Shown here piece by piece: positions 1-11,166 of a stretch of 64,000 bases of DNA. The position numbers and the translations under genes were made by a program. Origin of the DNA: Glandiceps talaboti (taxonomy: Eukaryota; Hemichordata; Enteropneusta; Spengelidae); NCBI RefSeq assembly GCF_964340395.1, contig NC_135556.1:6617501-6681500 (forward strand), read 5' to 3'. The notes under the pieces were generated by a model that worked only from the letters and a program-made list of their open reading frames with translations, made no database searches and was not told the DNA's origin. The stretch's first letter is position 1; every line of letters starts with the position of its first letter.

Positions 1-338
1 TTTCATATATTCATCGAAGACATATGTTGTTAATGTACCAAACATTATCATATCCATCGATATCATGGCTCCAAAGCCTAATCAGTTGTGTCTTGCTGTG
101 ACGCTAGATTTTAAATCATTGTATAGAGTGTCGAAACAGATGTCAAGTGTACATGTACATCGACATAGTAATAGATCAATCATTAACTGTAATCACCATT
201 CAGATTGCAACAATATGAGGTTCACTTTCATGTATGTTACTGCAGACTGTGCCTATCCATAACCTTGACCGCGTTATTTAGAGGTGATGGACAGGAAAAG
301 AAACACGGTACCGTGAAAAATAAAAAGTAGGTCAAATG

Positions 339-339
339 C

Positions 340-380
<41 letters not shown>
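339..380. repeat. (CAA)n microsatellite
   Basis: An uninterrupted CAA run ends directly at the left inverted repeat of the MITE at 380-685. The A-rich start of that element may have seeded the expansion. Confidence 0.95.
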
Positions 381-685
381 AATTGTTTCTGGTCAGGACA
401 TTTTGTCTAAAGTGGTGCGACGACGCGACTTTTGTTTCTTCTCAACAAACAAGTCACTCAATCTACTACATGTATTTATGGCAGTTACTGTTCTTTTTAT
501 TTAGTACTTTAGAGCAAATGTGTGTGCTTGTTCATGATTAGCTCTACAGATGTCTTCAGTGAAGTAGGGAGGGTTATTTTTGTGTTCCCCCACGGATCTA
601 CAGACTGCATGGGCTGGACAAATACAAAAAAGAGACCGATGCGAGGTATTTAATTGATGCGCGCGCTGACCACAAATAATTTTCT
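380..685. mobile_element. MITE copy 1, GAATTGTTTCTGGTCAG family
   Basis: About 306 bp. The left end reads AATTGTTTCTGGTCAGGACA; the right end (CTGACCACAAATAATTTTC) is a decayed inverted copy. The interior aligns by eye with copies at 27828-28140 and 32741-32923 (shared ACTGTTCTTTT, TTTAGTACTTTAG, CTTGTTCATGATTAG and TATTTAA..GATG stretches). There is no coding capacity, so it is a non-autonomous DNA element. No target duplication is visible because the left flank is a microsatellite. Confidence 0.75.
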
Positions 686-1665
686 TTTGTCTAACAGTAA
701 AACAAGCGGGTAGTAACTTTGTATAGTTGAGTATATTAATATCTTACCCTCGATTCTCGGTATGGATGTTGTAAATAATAATGGGAAAAATAAGCGAGTA
801 TGGGCAGAACCTATTAGGTTGATGAGTTGAATGAACTCAAGGCATTCACTATTGTTAGGAATGTAAGTTGTTATGATGGGAGAGGTGAAAGGAAAGAATC
901 TATGAATCGTCCTCCTTGATAAGACAATCAACTTCCGTTTCAGATAGAGAATATATTATTTTGCCTATATTTCTCTCACAGACTGCAGAATTGTACTTTC
1001 TGATGGTGTTACATACAGGTCATGTAACAGTTCCCTCCATAATCATAGTTCTATGAACATATATGTGTGTGGGTGGTGGGGATGGGGGTTGTCGTAACAC
1101 ATGTTTGATCTCCGTATAATTCACATAATTGGTTGCATAATTCACATATACAAGAGGAAAAAAATGACGCTATATTATCATGCCCTCGACAATACATAAA
1201 ACTGAGTTAGCCCTAAATCAACCATTGAACCTATCTCCAGATAGTACGTGTATAGGCCTACTGCATAGTCTCCAACTTAAGGAGAATAAGATATGCACGT
1301 AGAGCTCTAAAAAGGTCATAAATCATAATGGTCGCTGTTACCATAAACATGTTACTTGTGTTTTATAGCCAAAAATATAGTCACTTGGTTGTGCTCACAA
1401 ACGCCATAGTAGGCGAATCGTCTGTTGTCGCAGTAATGAAATATTCATTATCGATAGATAGATAGTACGTCCTATATCATTAGTTTGTTTCTGAGAAAAG
1501 AAATTACACGAATTGAAGAACCATTATAATAATACCTTACTGAGAGAGAGAATAAATATAATACCAAATAAAAAAAGTCCCCTGAAGTGTGAAACTAGTC
1601 GATGTTGTAATCATTTTCCTCAGACAGAATAATATCACACACGCGAGCGCGCACAGACACATAAA

Positions 1666-1668
<3 letters not shown>

Positions 1669-1715
<47 letters not shown>

Positions 1716-1723
1716 TACATACA

Positions 1724-1752
<29 letters not shown>
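1669..1752. repeat. (AC)n followed by (ATAC)n microsatellite
   Basis: About 20 AC dinucleotides pass directly into about 10 ATAC tetranucleotides. The same AC/CATA pairing occurs in reverse order at 9572-9699. Open frames across it are only repeat translations. Confidence 0.97.
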
Positions 1753-1754
<2 letters not shown>

Positions 1755-2141
1755 GTATGCATGTTTCTGGCGATGAGAATCGATTGATTTGATTTTGATT
1801 TTTGATTGATTGAGGTTGAAGGAGGAGGAAATCGTTTTCCGTCTCGGAACGCTGGAACGCATTGGAATTGATAAATTATTTACATCATTTCCTGTCTAAC
1901 TACGTTTATTCTATATTTCAGGCGTGTTCTATTAGCTTCTTTTTGGTTCCCGTGAATATTAGAACTTTATTTAATACGCACACAACCGTCAATCTCATGC
2001 GGTTGTCTTTCTATTCAGATGTGGTCAGGTGTTAACCTACCATGTCGAGTCTTGAATTCCTTGATAAAGAATTTTTAATCGAAACATTGGATGGTATCTA
2101 TTTATTCGGACTCTCTCACTCTTTCCTTATGCATTTCTTTC

Positions 2142-2233
2142 TACATACATACATACATACATACATACATACATACATACATACATACATACATACATAC
2201 ATACATGCATGCATGCATACATACATACATACA

Positions 2234-2264
<31 letters not shown>

Positions 2265-2277
2265 CATACATACATAC
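2142..2277. repeat. (CATA)n microsatellite with GCAT interruption
   Basis: A long CATA tetranucleotide array, interrupted by a short GCATGCATGCAT segment near 2206 and a single-base slip near 2235. Confidence 0.97.
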
Positions 2278-2979
2278 ACGCACAACCCCTCACCATGTTT
2301 ATAAGTAAGTGAGTGCGAGGGTATTAATATACCTTACTGAGAAGCCTGTTACGACTGAGCGATATCGTGTATCTTACAGTCTACCCTGTGTCAAATGACA
2401 TAAATTGTCACTTCAAATATGTTACATTAGCCATATCGTGAATTATTCACTAGCCCGTAGATAGTTGGTTGCAAGCAATGTTTGGAACGAGTTTGTACGT
2501 TTACCTGTATGTGTACATTAGGCCTAATAAAATAATTGTGTGGTTCAGGTTACACTCAATTTTAGAATAGGTGGGGGTAGGTAGATTTTTTAATTTTATT
2601 TTATTACATATTGTTTTCATGTGTGAGTGTCTAGTTCAGGTTTTCCACTGTTTTCCAAATGGTCTCTGTGTTTTTCATTTCATCCTATTAGGTGTAAAGC
2701 CATTACAGATTGGAAGAACAGTTTTAGAGCTTCTTTTTAAGTTGACGGCAGTTTCCTCATAGTTCTCGCGAGACTTCACACAATTTTTTGGCAATTTTTT
2801 TCTTGAATACATAAAAAAAGTTTAGGGTCTTCAATGAAAAGCTGGGTGGCGTCGGGTAACCGGAACCAAACAATTATTTTTTAGGCTTTATCATATGAAT
2901 CCCCCTGTAGGTCCTGTATGATTGGTGTCGAAATGTTGTATAAAGCTCGTCTTGCAGTGGTCTTGATTTGATTTCCACA

Positions 2980-2980
<1 letters not shown>

Positions 2981-3019
<39 letters not shown>

Positions 3020-3090
3020 CCTCCCTCTATGTCTGTCTGTCTGTCTCTCTGTCTGTCTCTCTGTCTGTCTGTCTGTCTCTTTCTCTCTCT
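2981..3090. repeat. (GTCT)n microsatellite, degenerate
   Basis: A TCTG/TCTC-rich tetranucleotide array with CCCTCCCTC and CTCTCT interruptions. The interruptions suggest it is older than the pure CATA arrays nearby. Confidence 0.95.
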
Positions 3091-3936
3091 AGATGGTACG
3101 ATATCTAAAAATCTACTACATTGTTATGAATTTTGATACAATGAATTTTAATGAAATGTATATGCATCTTTTAATATACAAAGCACAATATCAAAATACT
3201 ACTCATCTTATTACGAGAGGTTCCAAGTTTTATCAAGAGATGGTGACTTTAATGTCCTGGCAATTTCAGTTAATGCATGAATGCACAACAACCATAAGTC
3301 TGGCTTTCTTGATCTTGTGAGAGTTTTTTTGCTTACACCTAGTAAGCAGGCTAATGGTGTGCAAATGGATAAAAATAAAAATTGCAACAAGACTTACAGG
3401 TCATTAATATGATTTGATCGCAATGCGAAGATCCAAGACACAGTTATGCTTTTATAAGGCTTAGATGGATTATCTTGTGTACTGAAAAAAGTCCAAGCAG
3501 AGAACGTTTTAGGGACAATGTATAAAACATAACGGACAGTATCTTTTTAAGCCAAGAGGGGGGGGGATATTGAATTACAGAGATGACGATGTAGGCAAAT
3601 GATTAATTCATCACATGTAGCAAGAGATTTAGTTTACAAGTCAAATAATCCGTCTGCCTTGTAGAGCCGTTATAAGCTATCGTATATGTTTCAGGACTTG
3701 CCCGGAGCAATATTCACACGACCAAGTTCGTCTCACCATTATTCATTTGTCGTTATTTCGTTTGCAGATAAAAAAATCGATAAAATTTTTCGATTAGTGA
3801 ATAATTAAGAAGTCATCATAACTGAGTAGATAGATGGCTTCTGTATATGACATTTGAGATATGATTTGTTGACTGGAAGATTATAAGTGAAGTTATCATG
3901 CTATTAAATGTATGGCTGAAGTGCAAAAAACTCCTT

Positions 3937-4000
3937 CTCCTCCTCCTCCCCTCCTCCCCCCTCCTCCTCCTCCTCCTCATCATCATCATCCGATAATTAA

Positions 4001-4096
<96 letters not shown>
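3937..4096. repeat. CTC-rich tract and (AT)n microsatellite
   Basis: A CTCCTC pyrimidine tract and a short CAT run are followed at about 4003-4096 by a pure AT dinucleotide array of about 94 bp. A similarly long AT array lies at 32947-33039. Confidence 0.97.
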
Positions 4097-4098
<2 letters not shown>

Positions 4099-7000
4099 AA
4101 ATTTAATTCTTATAATTACTTTAAAAATTAGATTACATACAAATGGACAAGTTCAATTTGAAACCTTTGATTTTCAGGAAGTGGCGGATTCTTTACTTTG
4201 ATCGGAAGAACAAACTAGGCAAAGTAAATCATCCTAAACTGCAGAAGGCTATGCTTAATCTCAAAATTTGCCCTGTCCTGTTTTTAATGATATCGTAAAT
4301 GCATTTTCGAGAACATGACACCGAGATATAACATTTCAATATCGGTAAAATGTCCAATTATTTTTGTCCTAACGTGAACGGCACATATATTTTTTCCATA
4401 TCACACATATTTGTATAGTGCAATGTGTCAACCAATGCCTTGCTACAATGATTGTAACATGACATAGAGAATAATTAGGACATTTGGGGCATAGTGAAGC
4501 CGAAAAGCCATATCAAATTTCATTTTTTGTACCCTCACTTTTATTTCTGTATTGTGCCATAATAAATTCACTATATAAATATCTATTCAGTAATTGTGAA
4601 TTGATCATTAGGGTTCGTTGTACAGTGAATAAAGTCGTACCCACATATTTTAAAGCAAATAATAGTAATGAAGATTATATTTTGAAAATATCATGACTGT
4701 GCAGTTAGGTTGTTTTTCTCAGCAATATATGAAAATTACCAAATGATAATGCTGATTTCAAATATTCAAATAAGGATACTACATTCACATATTTTATAAA
4801 AGATATGTCAATTTCTACCTTTAATTTGTTTCCGGTGAGTAAGGTTATATTTACTCTGGGAATGATTTTGATTAAACGGAGATTAATGCACAATACACAA
4901 CAAATTAATTAATCCACCTTCACGGAATGCATAAAAAGCCCCGTCCTCGTTTGACTAACTTTACAATGTGTTCTTCCTTAAAATGTGTGTTGGCAAAATG
5001 ATAACCTTGTATCTCATTCTCGCATTGTTGAAACAGTTAAATGTTCATTTCATGTAAGGAAATTGCTAGTGTTGTATTGCGGAGTATGGTCACTATGAAA
5101 TAGGAAATAACTCATATCAGTACCTGTTGATCCACTGAACACGGCATGCAGTATACGTACCTAGCCACACTGTCACCATTTCGAGCAGTGCACACACTGC
5201 GAGGCCCAAAAGCTATGCTACTAGTTGTATCTATTGGTTTTGGGCACAATATTTAGAACCCCTCATTGAAATCTTATTAATGTTACCATGGATACTTCTT
5301 TCATGGGGAGACAATGTAGATAGTTTTTATACAACTTGTAAAATTTGGTACAATTTGAACTGTAGGCTTTATGATACGTAAACACTCAATAGAGTCAGTG
5401 TGACTAGAGACTAATACTATAAAACTAGTATAGTTGGTGAGACAGCTGAAAAATAATCTATTTTTGGTTGAATACATCTACAGAAAAACAAACTATAAAT
5501 TCATTAATTTTAATTTGGCAGGACGTTACTATACTGATACAGGGATGTGTAATGGCTGGGGGTTCCATTGGGAATGAATACATGTGTCAGAAACTCCTAG
5601 ACCCCTAGTCCTGCTTGCAGATGGTGCACCATTTCGCTCGCATCTGGCAACAATGTGTATCATGCAAACCAGCGAAAGGTAAAAGGCAATATTCCAAGCT
5701 GAGAGATGGCGATATTGAACTAATAGAACCTTTGAAAAGGTCTTCCATGACATACCGAGCACTAAAGGAAAAAAATAGCGGAGTATGATGATATTACCAA
5801 AGATGTTTCTATCGGTACATTCGGATGAGTGGTGAGAAGTTGATTATAAGGTGCACTAGGTGGTATGTCGTACGGTCTTGGCCCAGTGAAGAAGAAGTAT
5901 TTTTTTCACTGTCTATTGTCCATGACCAGTCGCACGGTCACGGCCCGGTGAAGAAGTGTTTTTTTTCACAATTGTCATATGGTCGTAGCCCCATTTTTAA
6001 ATACGAGAAGTAACTTTTTAACTTTTTTTCTCCACGATCGGTTGTACGGTTTCTAATAATTATCATTGATGTTTTTAGCATGGTTTTAGCATCGATGAGA
6101 CATCACTGGTTTGAGAAAACGCGCACAAACAATCAAATGATTGACCTAGTGCTTTGGCCCCATCAATCGCCCTCTAGCTCTGGTGACACTGCTGACCTAT
6201 CGAGCGACATGCGACCATAGTAACAAAGCAAAAACCCAAACAAAGTATTTCATTTAATGGCGATATGGAATTATGGTCGGTATGTAAATTTCATGTGAAT
6301 ACCATACGAGTCATTGTTTTGAAATAATGCAATTAAAGTTTCCAAGTGTCATGTCAGTTTCATTTCGAGCAGTCGAAATCAAAGCAACTAAGGAGAAAAT
6401 TAAAAGAAAATGCTTTTGCTTGTTTGTGGGGGGTACTCAACTTGGATGACTTGTGTAGAAGCAGACATTTATGACCTGGGGGTATCTCAGGTAGAAAGCC
6501 TTGGATGTATTCAGACGTTACGGTTAATCGTGCAATAGTTCGCAAACTCGTGTAATCAGCCCTTTTTTACGGCCTCGATGTAGTTTAGAAGTTCCGAATC
6601 AATTTTTTAAATGGTTTTCCCTTGTTGGCATTCTATTCTGGTATTACTCCTTAGCATGCCACCACGCTACCTCAACCCGCCTTAAACGATGACATTTAGT
6701 AGATTGAGAGATGAAATTCTAGCATCAGACACTGGGCGTAGTGTTATCTTTTTGAAATGGCCGACTCCAACTTTTCAGTTTCGCACGTCAATGTTTTTGC
6801 TTGACCGGCAATATAGGGAGTGTGGTTGTTGATACATTTCATAAATTCTAAAATTTATAAGACAGTTTATAAGACAGTTCCTCTTTAAGTCATGGTAGTA
6901 AAGCGAATTTTCTTCGCAAGGACTTCTGAAACTCATACGAAATTACCTTCCGTTCACCCTAAATCTCCAATTCATGAGTACGTACAGCGACCGAAAAACA

Positions 7001-7958
7001 TATAACACTTCACTTCCAAGCACGGGTTTGTTTCGCGTTCGAATGTTGACAAGAGCGCCCGTTTCAGTCTGCGCCGAAAGTCGCGTCGTTGACGTAATTC
7101 GAATTTGACACCTCCAACCTTAATGTTTCTTTATTTCTTGTTTCCATCCAAATAATCCGAAAATGATAATGCTAATCCCACAGATGTGTTTGTTAGCTTT
7201 TGGGTTTAGTGATGCCATATTATACGTTGAGGTAACTTGAGTCGAAAATATATATAATAGTTAGTTGTGATGAAGTATGAAAATACCAGTACTCAAATCT
7301 TCAATCACAGATTCGTCAAAAATAGATGTCCTTGGTTGTGCGTAACAGATCATGTTTAAGATTGATCGCTTAGAATATTTAAGTTTAGGGAAAACTTTAT
7401 TCATAATATCTTGATGTGGTGGGCAATGTTGCCCTTTTGATGGACCATTCTTCCAAAATAAAATATTCCACCACTTCCGACAAATGAGCGGTATAATATA
7501 GACAGAAATCCATTGTCCATATTATCTGCCTGTAGAAATAAGGTATTATTATGTGTATTGAGATCATCATACTCAGCACGCTAAGTAGGTTTTATTTTAT
7601 GTATACAACTGTGTGATGAATTTAAAACAGTAATGGTAATATTCTGAATAAAATAATATAAAATTGACATCTGCCGGCATTGTCTGTGTAAAATGAAGAT
7701 TTGTAACATTTACAATACTATCGCAAATTTCTTTTTCTAAATCCTTGAGTAAATTTGAACTTGACCTCACATACCGTTTGTAAGATAAAAATAACACAGC
7801 ACGGTTATTAAACAATGATACAGTTTGCCAGAGAACAGATGGGTTGTCGGGTCAACCTATGTCGCACTGGCTTTATTGCGTAGATGGATTCCTGTGATGA
7901 CTCCCGGGAGACGAATTCTAATGATGTTGCTGATGACGTAGTTAAGGAATTCCAACGC

Positions 7959-8261
7959 CTATATGCTATTTAAACTAAAGAAGTACCTATCCATGTCACA
8001 TGTGGCTTCGTCTCCGTTCAAGAGGATTAGGAACGGGAGCTTATACGTACCAAGACATGGTATGGATAAATGAGTCATTTCATCTAACCTATCGAATGTG
8101 AAGTGTTGTACGGCCTTTATATCATGATATAAGTATGTTATATTTAGACGTTGCCTACTTTTACGTGGTACGTTTGAGTTGTACATGGTGGTGTAATAAT
8201 CGTACTTGTGGTGATTATACCCAGTAATAGGGAGCACGACGAAGAGGGCTAATGTTGCCAC
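7959..8261 (-). CDS. Possible ORF/exon, unknown product
   Basis: A 100-codon open frame on the minus strand, 56 bp upstream of and divergent from the GPCR start. It begins MATLALFVVLPITGYNHHKY and has one N-glycosylation sequon (NIT). A CTGTAG acceptor-like trinucleotide context precedes the first in-frame GTG/ATG region, so it could be an exon rather than a complete gene. I do not recognise the family and see no conserved domain. Chance openness is quite possible, so treat it as a candidate only. Confidence 0.2.
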   Translation of the reverse strand: MATLALFVVLPITGYNHHKYDYYTTMYNSNVPRKSRQRLNITYLYHDIKAVQHFTFDRLDEMTHLSIPCLGTYKLPFLILLNGDEATCDMDRYFFSLNSI

Positions 8262-8317
8262 CTACAGAATTTGAAAGCAGATCATCTAATCAGTGACTTG
8301 GAGCACAACGTACAGGT

Positions 8318-9316
8318 ATGGCGAACGGGTCTATTCGGACTGATTTTGAGAAACATTTTGCCGTCGTTGTGCAATCGAGTATAGCAGTATTGACAGTTCT
8401 CAATAACTCTCTCGTAATATTGGCTATGGTCCTCTTCAAGTCTCTCCGTCGAAGGAGGTCTAATTTTTACATACTGAATTTGTCGGTAACAGACTTTTTG
8501 GTCGGCGTGTTTATCCTCCCATTGAGTGTTCTCTATTCATACAAAGAAGAATGGCCGTATTCGTCGGTTGCCTGCAGAATTTATCAAAGTTCCCTCATTT
8601 GCATTTGCGGGGAATCTATTTTTGGTCTGGTTTTGGTCAGCGTTGACAAGTATGTTTTCATAACCTCACCACTTCATCATCACAAGTATTCGTCGTATCA
8701 TCGGATATTTACTGTCATAGCTACAAGCTGGGTGATTGCTGGAATGTATGCATTCATACCGACCATGACATATGTGAATATTAATTCAAAGAGTCATAGT
8801 AATCAATATCCGCTGTGTCTGCCTTTAAAGCCATGGTTCGCCGTGTCCTCTCTAATCATTCACTATATACTCCCGTTTAAAGTCATTTTCTATGCAAATT
8901 ATCACATTTTTCAAGCGATACAGAATCAAAAGAGGTCGGAAGGCACGTTTCCAGTTGATAATATCCCGGATGAAAATGCTGACCCCAAGACAATACAGAC
9001 CGTAGATATTCGAAATATCAAAACACATACACATCATCGCACACTAACGTGTGGGGAGGTCAAAGCGATTAAGGGCACATTACTAGTTGTTTTGGTTTTG
9101 ACGCTGATGTGGCTGCCGTATTTTATTATTCTCACCGTCGACACCATTTGTTTTTGTGTTGGACCGCGGTTCTTTGAAGGTTTGCATTGGGTGGCATTTA
9201 CTAATTCAGCAATTAATCCATTACTGTATGCCTATAATAAGGACTTTCGTGAGGCGTACCGGAAGATCCTGTGTTGTTATTGGAGGAGGCACCGAGGCTC
9301 GGATAATGCCTCATAA
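8318..9316 (+). CDS. Intronless class A (rhodopsin-like) GPCR, orphan
   Basis: A complete single-exon seven-transmembrane receptor of 332 residues. Class A landmarks are in order: N30 (1.50), D59 (2.50, LSVTD), C86 (3.25) paired with C167 in extracellular loop 2, D110-K111-Y112 in place of DRY, W138 (4.50), P186 (5.50), W265-L-P267 in TM6, and NPLLY at 300-304 (NPxxY) followed by an amphipathic helix 8 and C319-C320, a likely palmitoylation pair. The N-terminus is short with one sequon (N3-G-S). The start has G at -3 and +4. TM6/TM7 look like the amine/adenosine-related receptors, but position 3.32 is L93, not the amine-binding Asp, so an aminergic ligand is unlikely. It should act at the plasma membrane through G proteins; ligand unknown. 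Intronless orphan expansions of this class are common in invertebrate deuterostomes. Confidence 0.93.
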   Translation: MANGSIRTDFEKHFAVVVQSSIAVLTVLNNSLVILAMVLFKSLRRRRSNFYILNLSVTDFLVGVFILPLSVLYSYKEEWPYSSVACRIYQSSLICICGESIFGLVLVSVDKYVFITSPLHHHKYSSYHRIFTVIATSWVIAGMYAFIPTMTYVNINSKSHSNQYPLCLPLKPWFAVSSLIIHYILPFKVIFYANYHIFQAIQNQKRSEGTFPVDNIPDENADPKTIQTVDIRNIKTHTHHRTLTCGEVKAIKGTLLVVLVLTLMWLPYFIILTVDTICFCVGPRFFEGLHWVAFTNSAINPLLYAYNKDFREAYRKILCCYWRRHRGSDNAS

Positions 9317-9571
9317 AGAAACCACTTGGGGCAGTTTGTTTACAATATGGGATAGGTTTGTCAGAAACCTTGAATAGTTAATTACCTTGATAATCATCTG
9401 TATAAATATTCAATTAGATTAAACACATTCAAAACACTTCGTGTATTGTCTCTTAAATGTCAAAACATTCATTAATCAATTTACAAGAACTCGTGTGGAA
9501 TTTAAATAGATGTTGTGTCATAAACATTCTATCTACCAACCTACCTGCCTACGGACATACAGCCAGCCTGA

Positions 9572-9602
<31 letters not shown>

Positions 9603-9605
9603 CAT

Positions 9606-9699
<94 letters not shown>
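9572..9699. repeat. (CATA)n followed by (CA)n microsatellite
   Basis: CATA tetranucleotides to about 9623, then a pure CA run to about 9698. Open frames across it encode only Tyr-Ile-His-Thr repeats. Confidence 0.97.
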
Positions 9700-10568
9700 T
9701 ACAGATCTTGTACATATACATATACCTTAACATTTCTACTAAATATTAAATTGTTAGTTAGTGCATCTTGAGAACTGGTGCTTTTCTCTTTAAAGGTTTC
9801 TTTCGAATTCCAAATATTCGCTTCACCGTATCTTATTTAAATCGTGGGTACAGCATCTCATATATTGTCATTAAATATTTATTATTTATCATTAGTTATC
9901 AAGGACTCTATTATCTGTATGTAACCTTGAGTCGTTATGCTTTAGTTCACATCATGTATAAATATAATTTTGACTAGTGATGATGAGGAGTTGCCAAGAC
10001 GCTATTGCATATCTATACATAAACTATTTAGGTGTGGAGACCCATTCTGAGATAAGCTATACAATTATAATTACGTCATGCACTTTAGTCATCTCAATTA
10101 TTTGATAATTAATTCTAAATTTAACTATTGTGAAGTAGACAGATGTGTGTGTAAGGTGGTAATTTATTATCAACCTTTGAACTCATCAAGGCATTTAAGG
10201 TAATTGACTTGAGTATCAATGACTTTATTATAGGGTAGAGCTGTCAAGTTTTATTTTCAAAAAGCGAGAGTGAAATACTATATTCAATTTGTCGACTGCC
10301 TTTAATATCTCGATTTGATTTGGGGTTGTGTTACTGAGCATCGTTACTGAGCAGATTGATTTTATTTTTTTCAGTTCAACAAAGTTGTAACTAAAGAAAC
10401 AAAAATGAAAATGTATCCACAGCCAATAATCTTTGTGGGGAAAAAACAGATCAAATACAATATCACAAAACAGCGACAATGACAATTTTATAAAATTTTC
10501 GGGTACCATTCTTATTGATTGCTTTTTGCATTTAGAGTAATTACCATAATATATATTGTTGATATGAC

Positions 10569-11166
10569 TTAAAGAGGAACAAAGGTGGCGTTGATTTTAT
10601 CTTCCCTATATGTTTTTACAGTCAGGAGTCCCAAAAATATCATTTCCACCAATTGCCAAAGCAGTGTTCGGGCAAGGGTTCAAGGGGAGTTGAGATCCTA
10701 AGTTTGTTTACCTCCCATGATGCCTCGCCACCATATATAGCAACAGGTCCCTTTTGAGTCAGATTTTCCAATTTTCATCATTCTAACTCACTATACGAAA
10801 AATCGATTTTATCTACCGTTACCTAACCTTTTACCACACTGTGATCTACCTGACCATCATGTTTGTGCAGGGCAGGGTTAGTATGAGACGAAGTGCCACT
10901 TTTGACGTTCTGCAGCCCTCCCTACCCCCAACCCCCCAGGGGATAGATCATCATGAGCACATTAGGTCAAGGGTGTCTTTGTCTCATATTCACCACATTT
11001 CACACAGTCTTTGCACATGCTTTACTCCGGATTGAAAGATGTGGTCAAATGAGATTGTTCGTATATATTTCAGAGAGGCCCCGCGATGAAATGTTGGTAT
11101 GATATTTCCGTGTTTCCTAAATGAAGCTAAGATGAAATCATCAACCACATCTTTGTTCCTCTTTAA
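10569..11166. mobile_element. TTAA-bounded non-autonomous DNA element
   Basis: About 598 bp including TTAA at both ends (10569-10572 and 11163-11166). Inside the TTAA the termini are inverted repeats: AGAGGAACAAAGGTG on the left and, on the complementary strand, AGAGGAACAAAGATG on the right, with weaker pairing continuing for about 20 bp (GTTGAT...ATCTT). TTAA target duplication is typical of piggyBac-type elements, but the terminal bases do not match canonical piggyBac ends, so the superfamily is inferred only. No transposase reading frame is visible. Confidence 0.65.

Larger units (their letters stand above)
1..8317. other. Gene-free region, repeats only
   Basis: I find no exon that I can support here. 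Open frames are short, lack recognisable motifs, and several are translations of CATA or CA microsatellites (Tyr/Ile/His/Thr runs). The region holds one MITE copy near 380-685, simple-sequence arrays listed separately, a loose two-copy repeat near 5865-5970, and a GTTCCTCTTTAA motif near 6889 that resembles the end of the TTAA element at 10569-11166. Distant regulatory DNA for the GPCR at 8318 could lie here but is not visible as motifs. Confidence 0.6.

Noticed and set aside
1537-1862. Open frames of 67-75 codons on both strands
   Set aside because: They are translations of the AC/ATAC microsatellite (Cys-Val and Tyr-Met-Cys runs).
2042-2312. Open frames rich in HTYI
   Set aside because: Translation of the CATA array, with no coding evidence outside it.
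5529-5762. 77-codon minus-strand frame with ASRTRGLGVSD
   Set aside because: Resembles peptides often produced from repeat-rich DNA; no domain, splice context or homologue I can name.
9457-9771. 79-104-codon open frames after the GPCR
   Set aside because: Repeat translation (YIHT then HT runs). The GPCR already ends with a stop at 9316.
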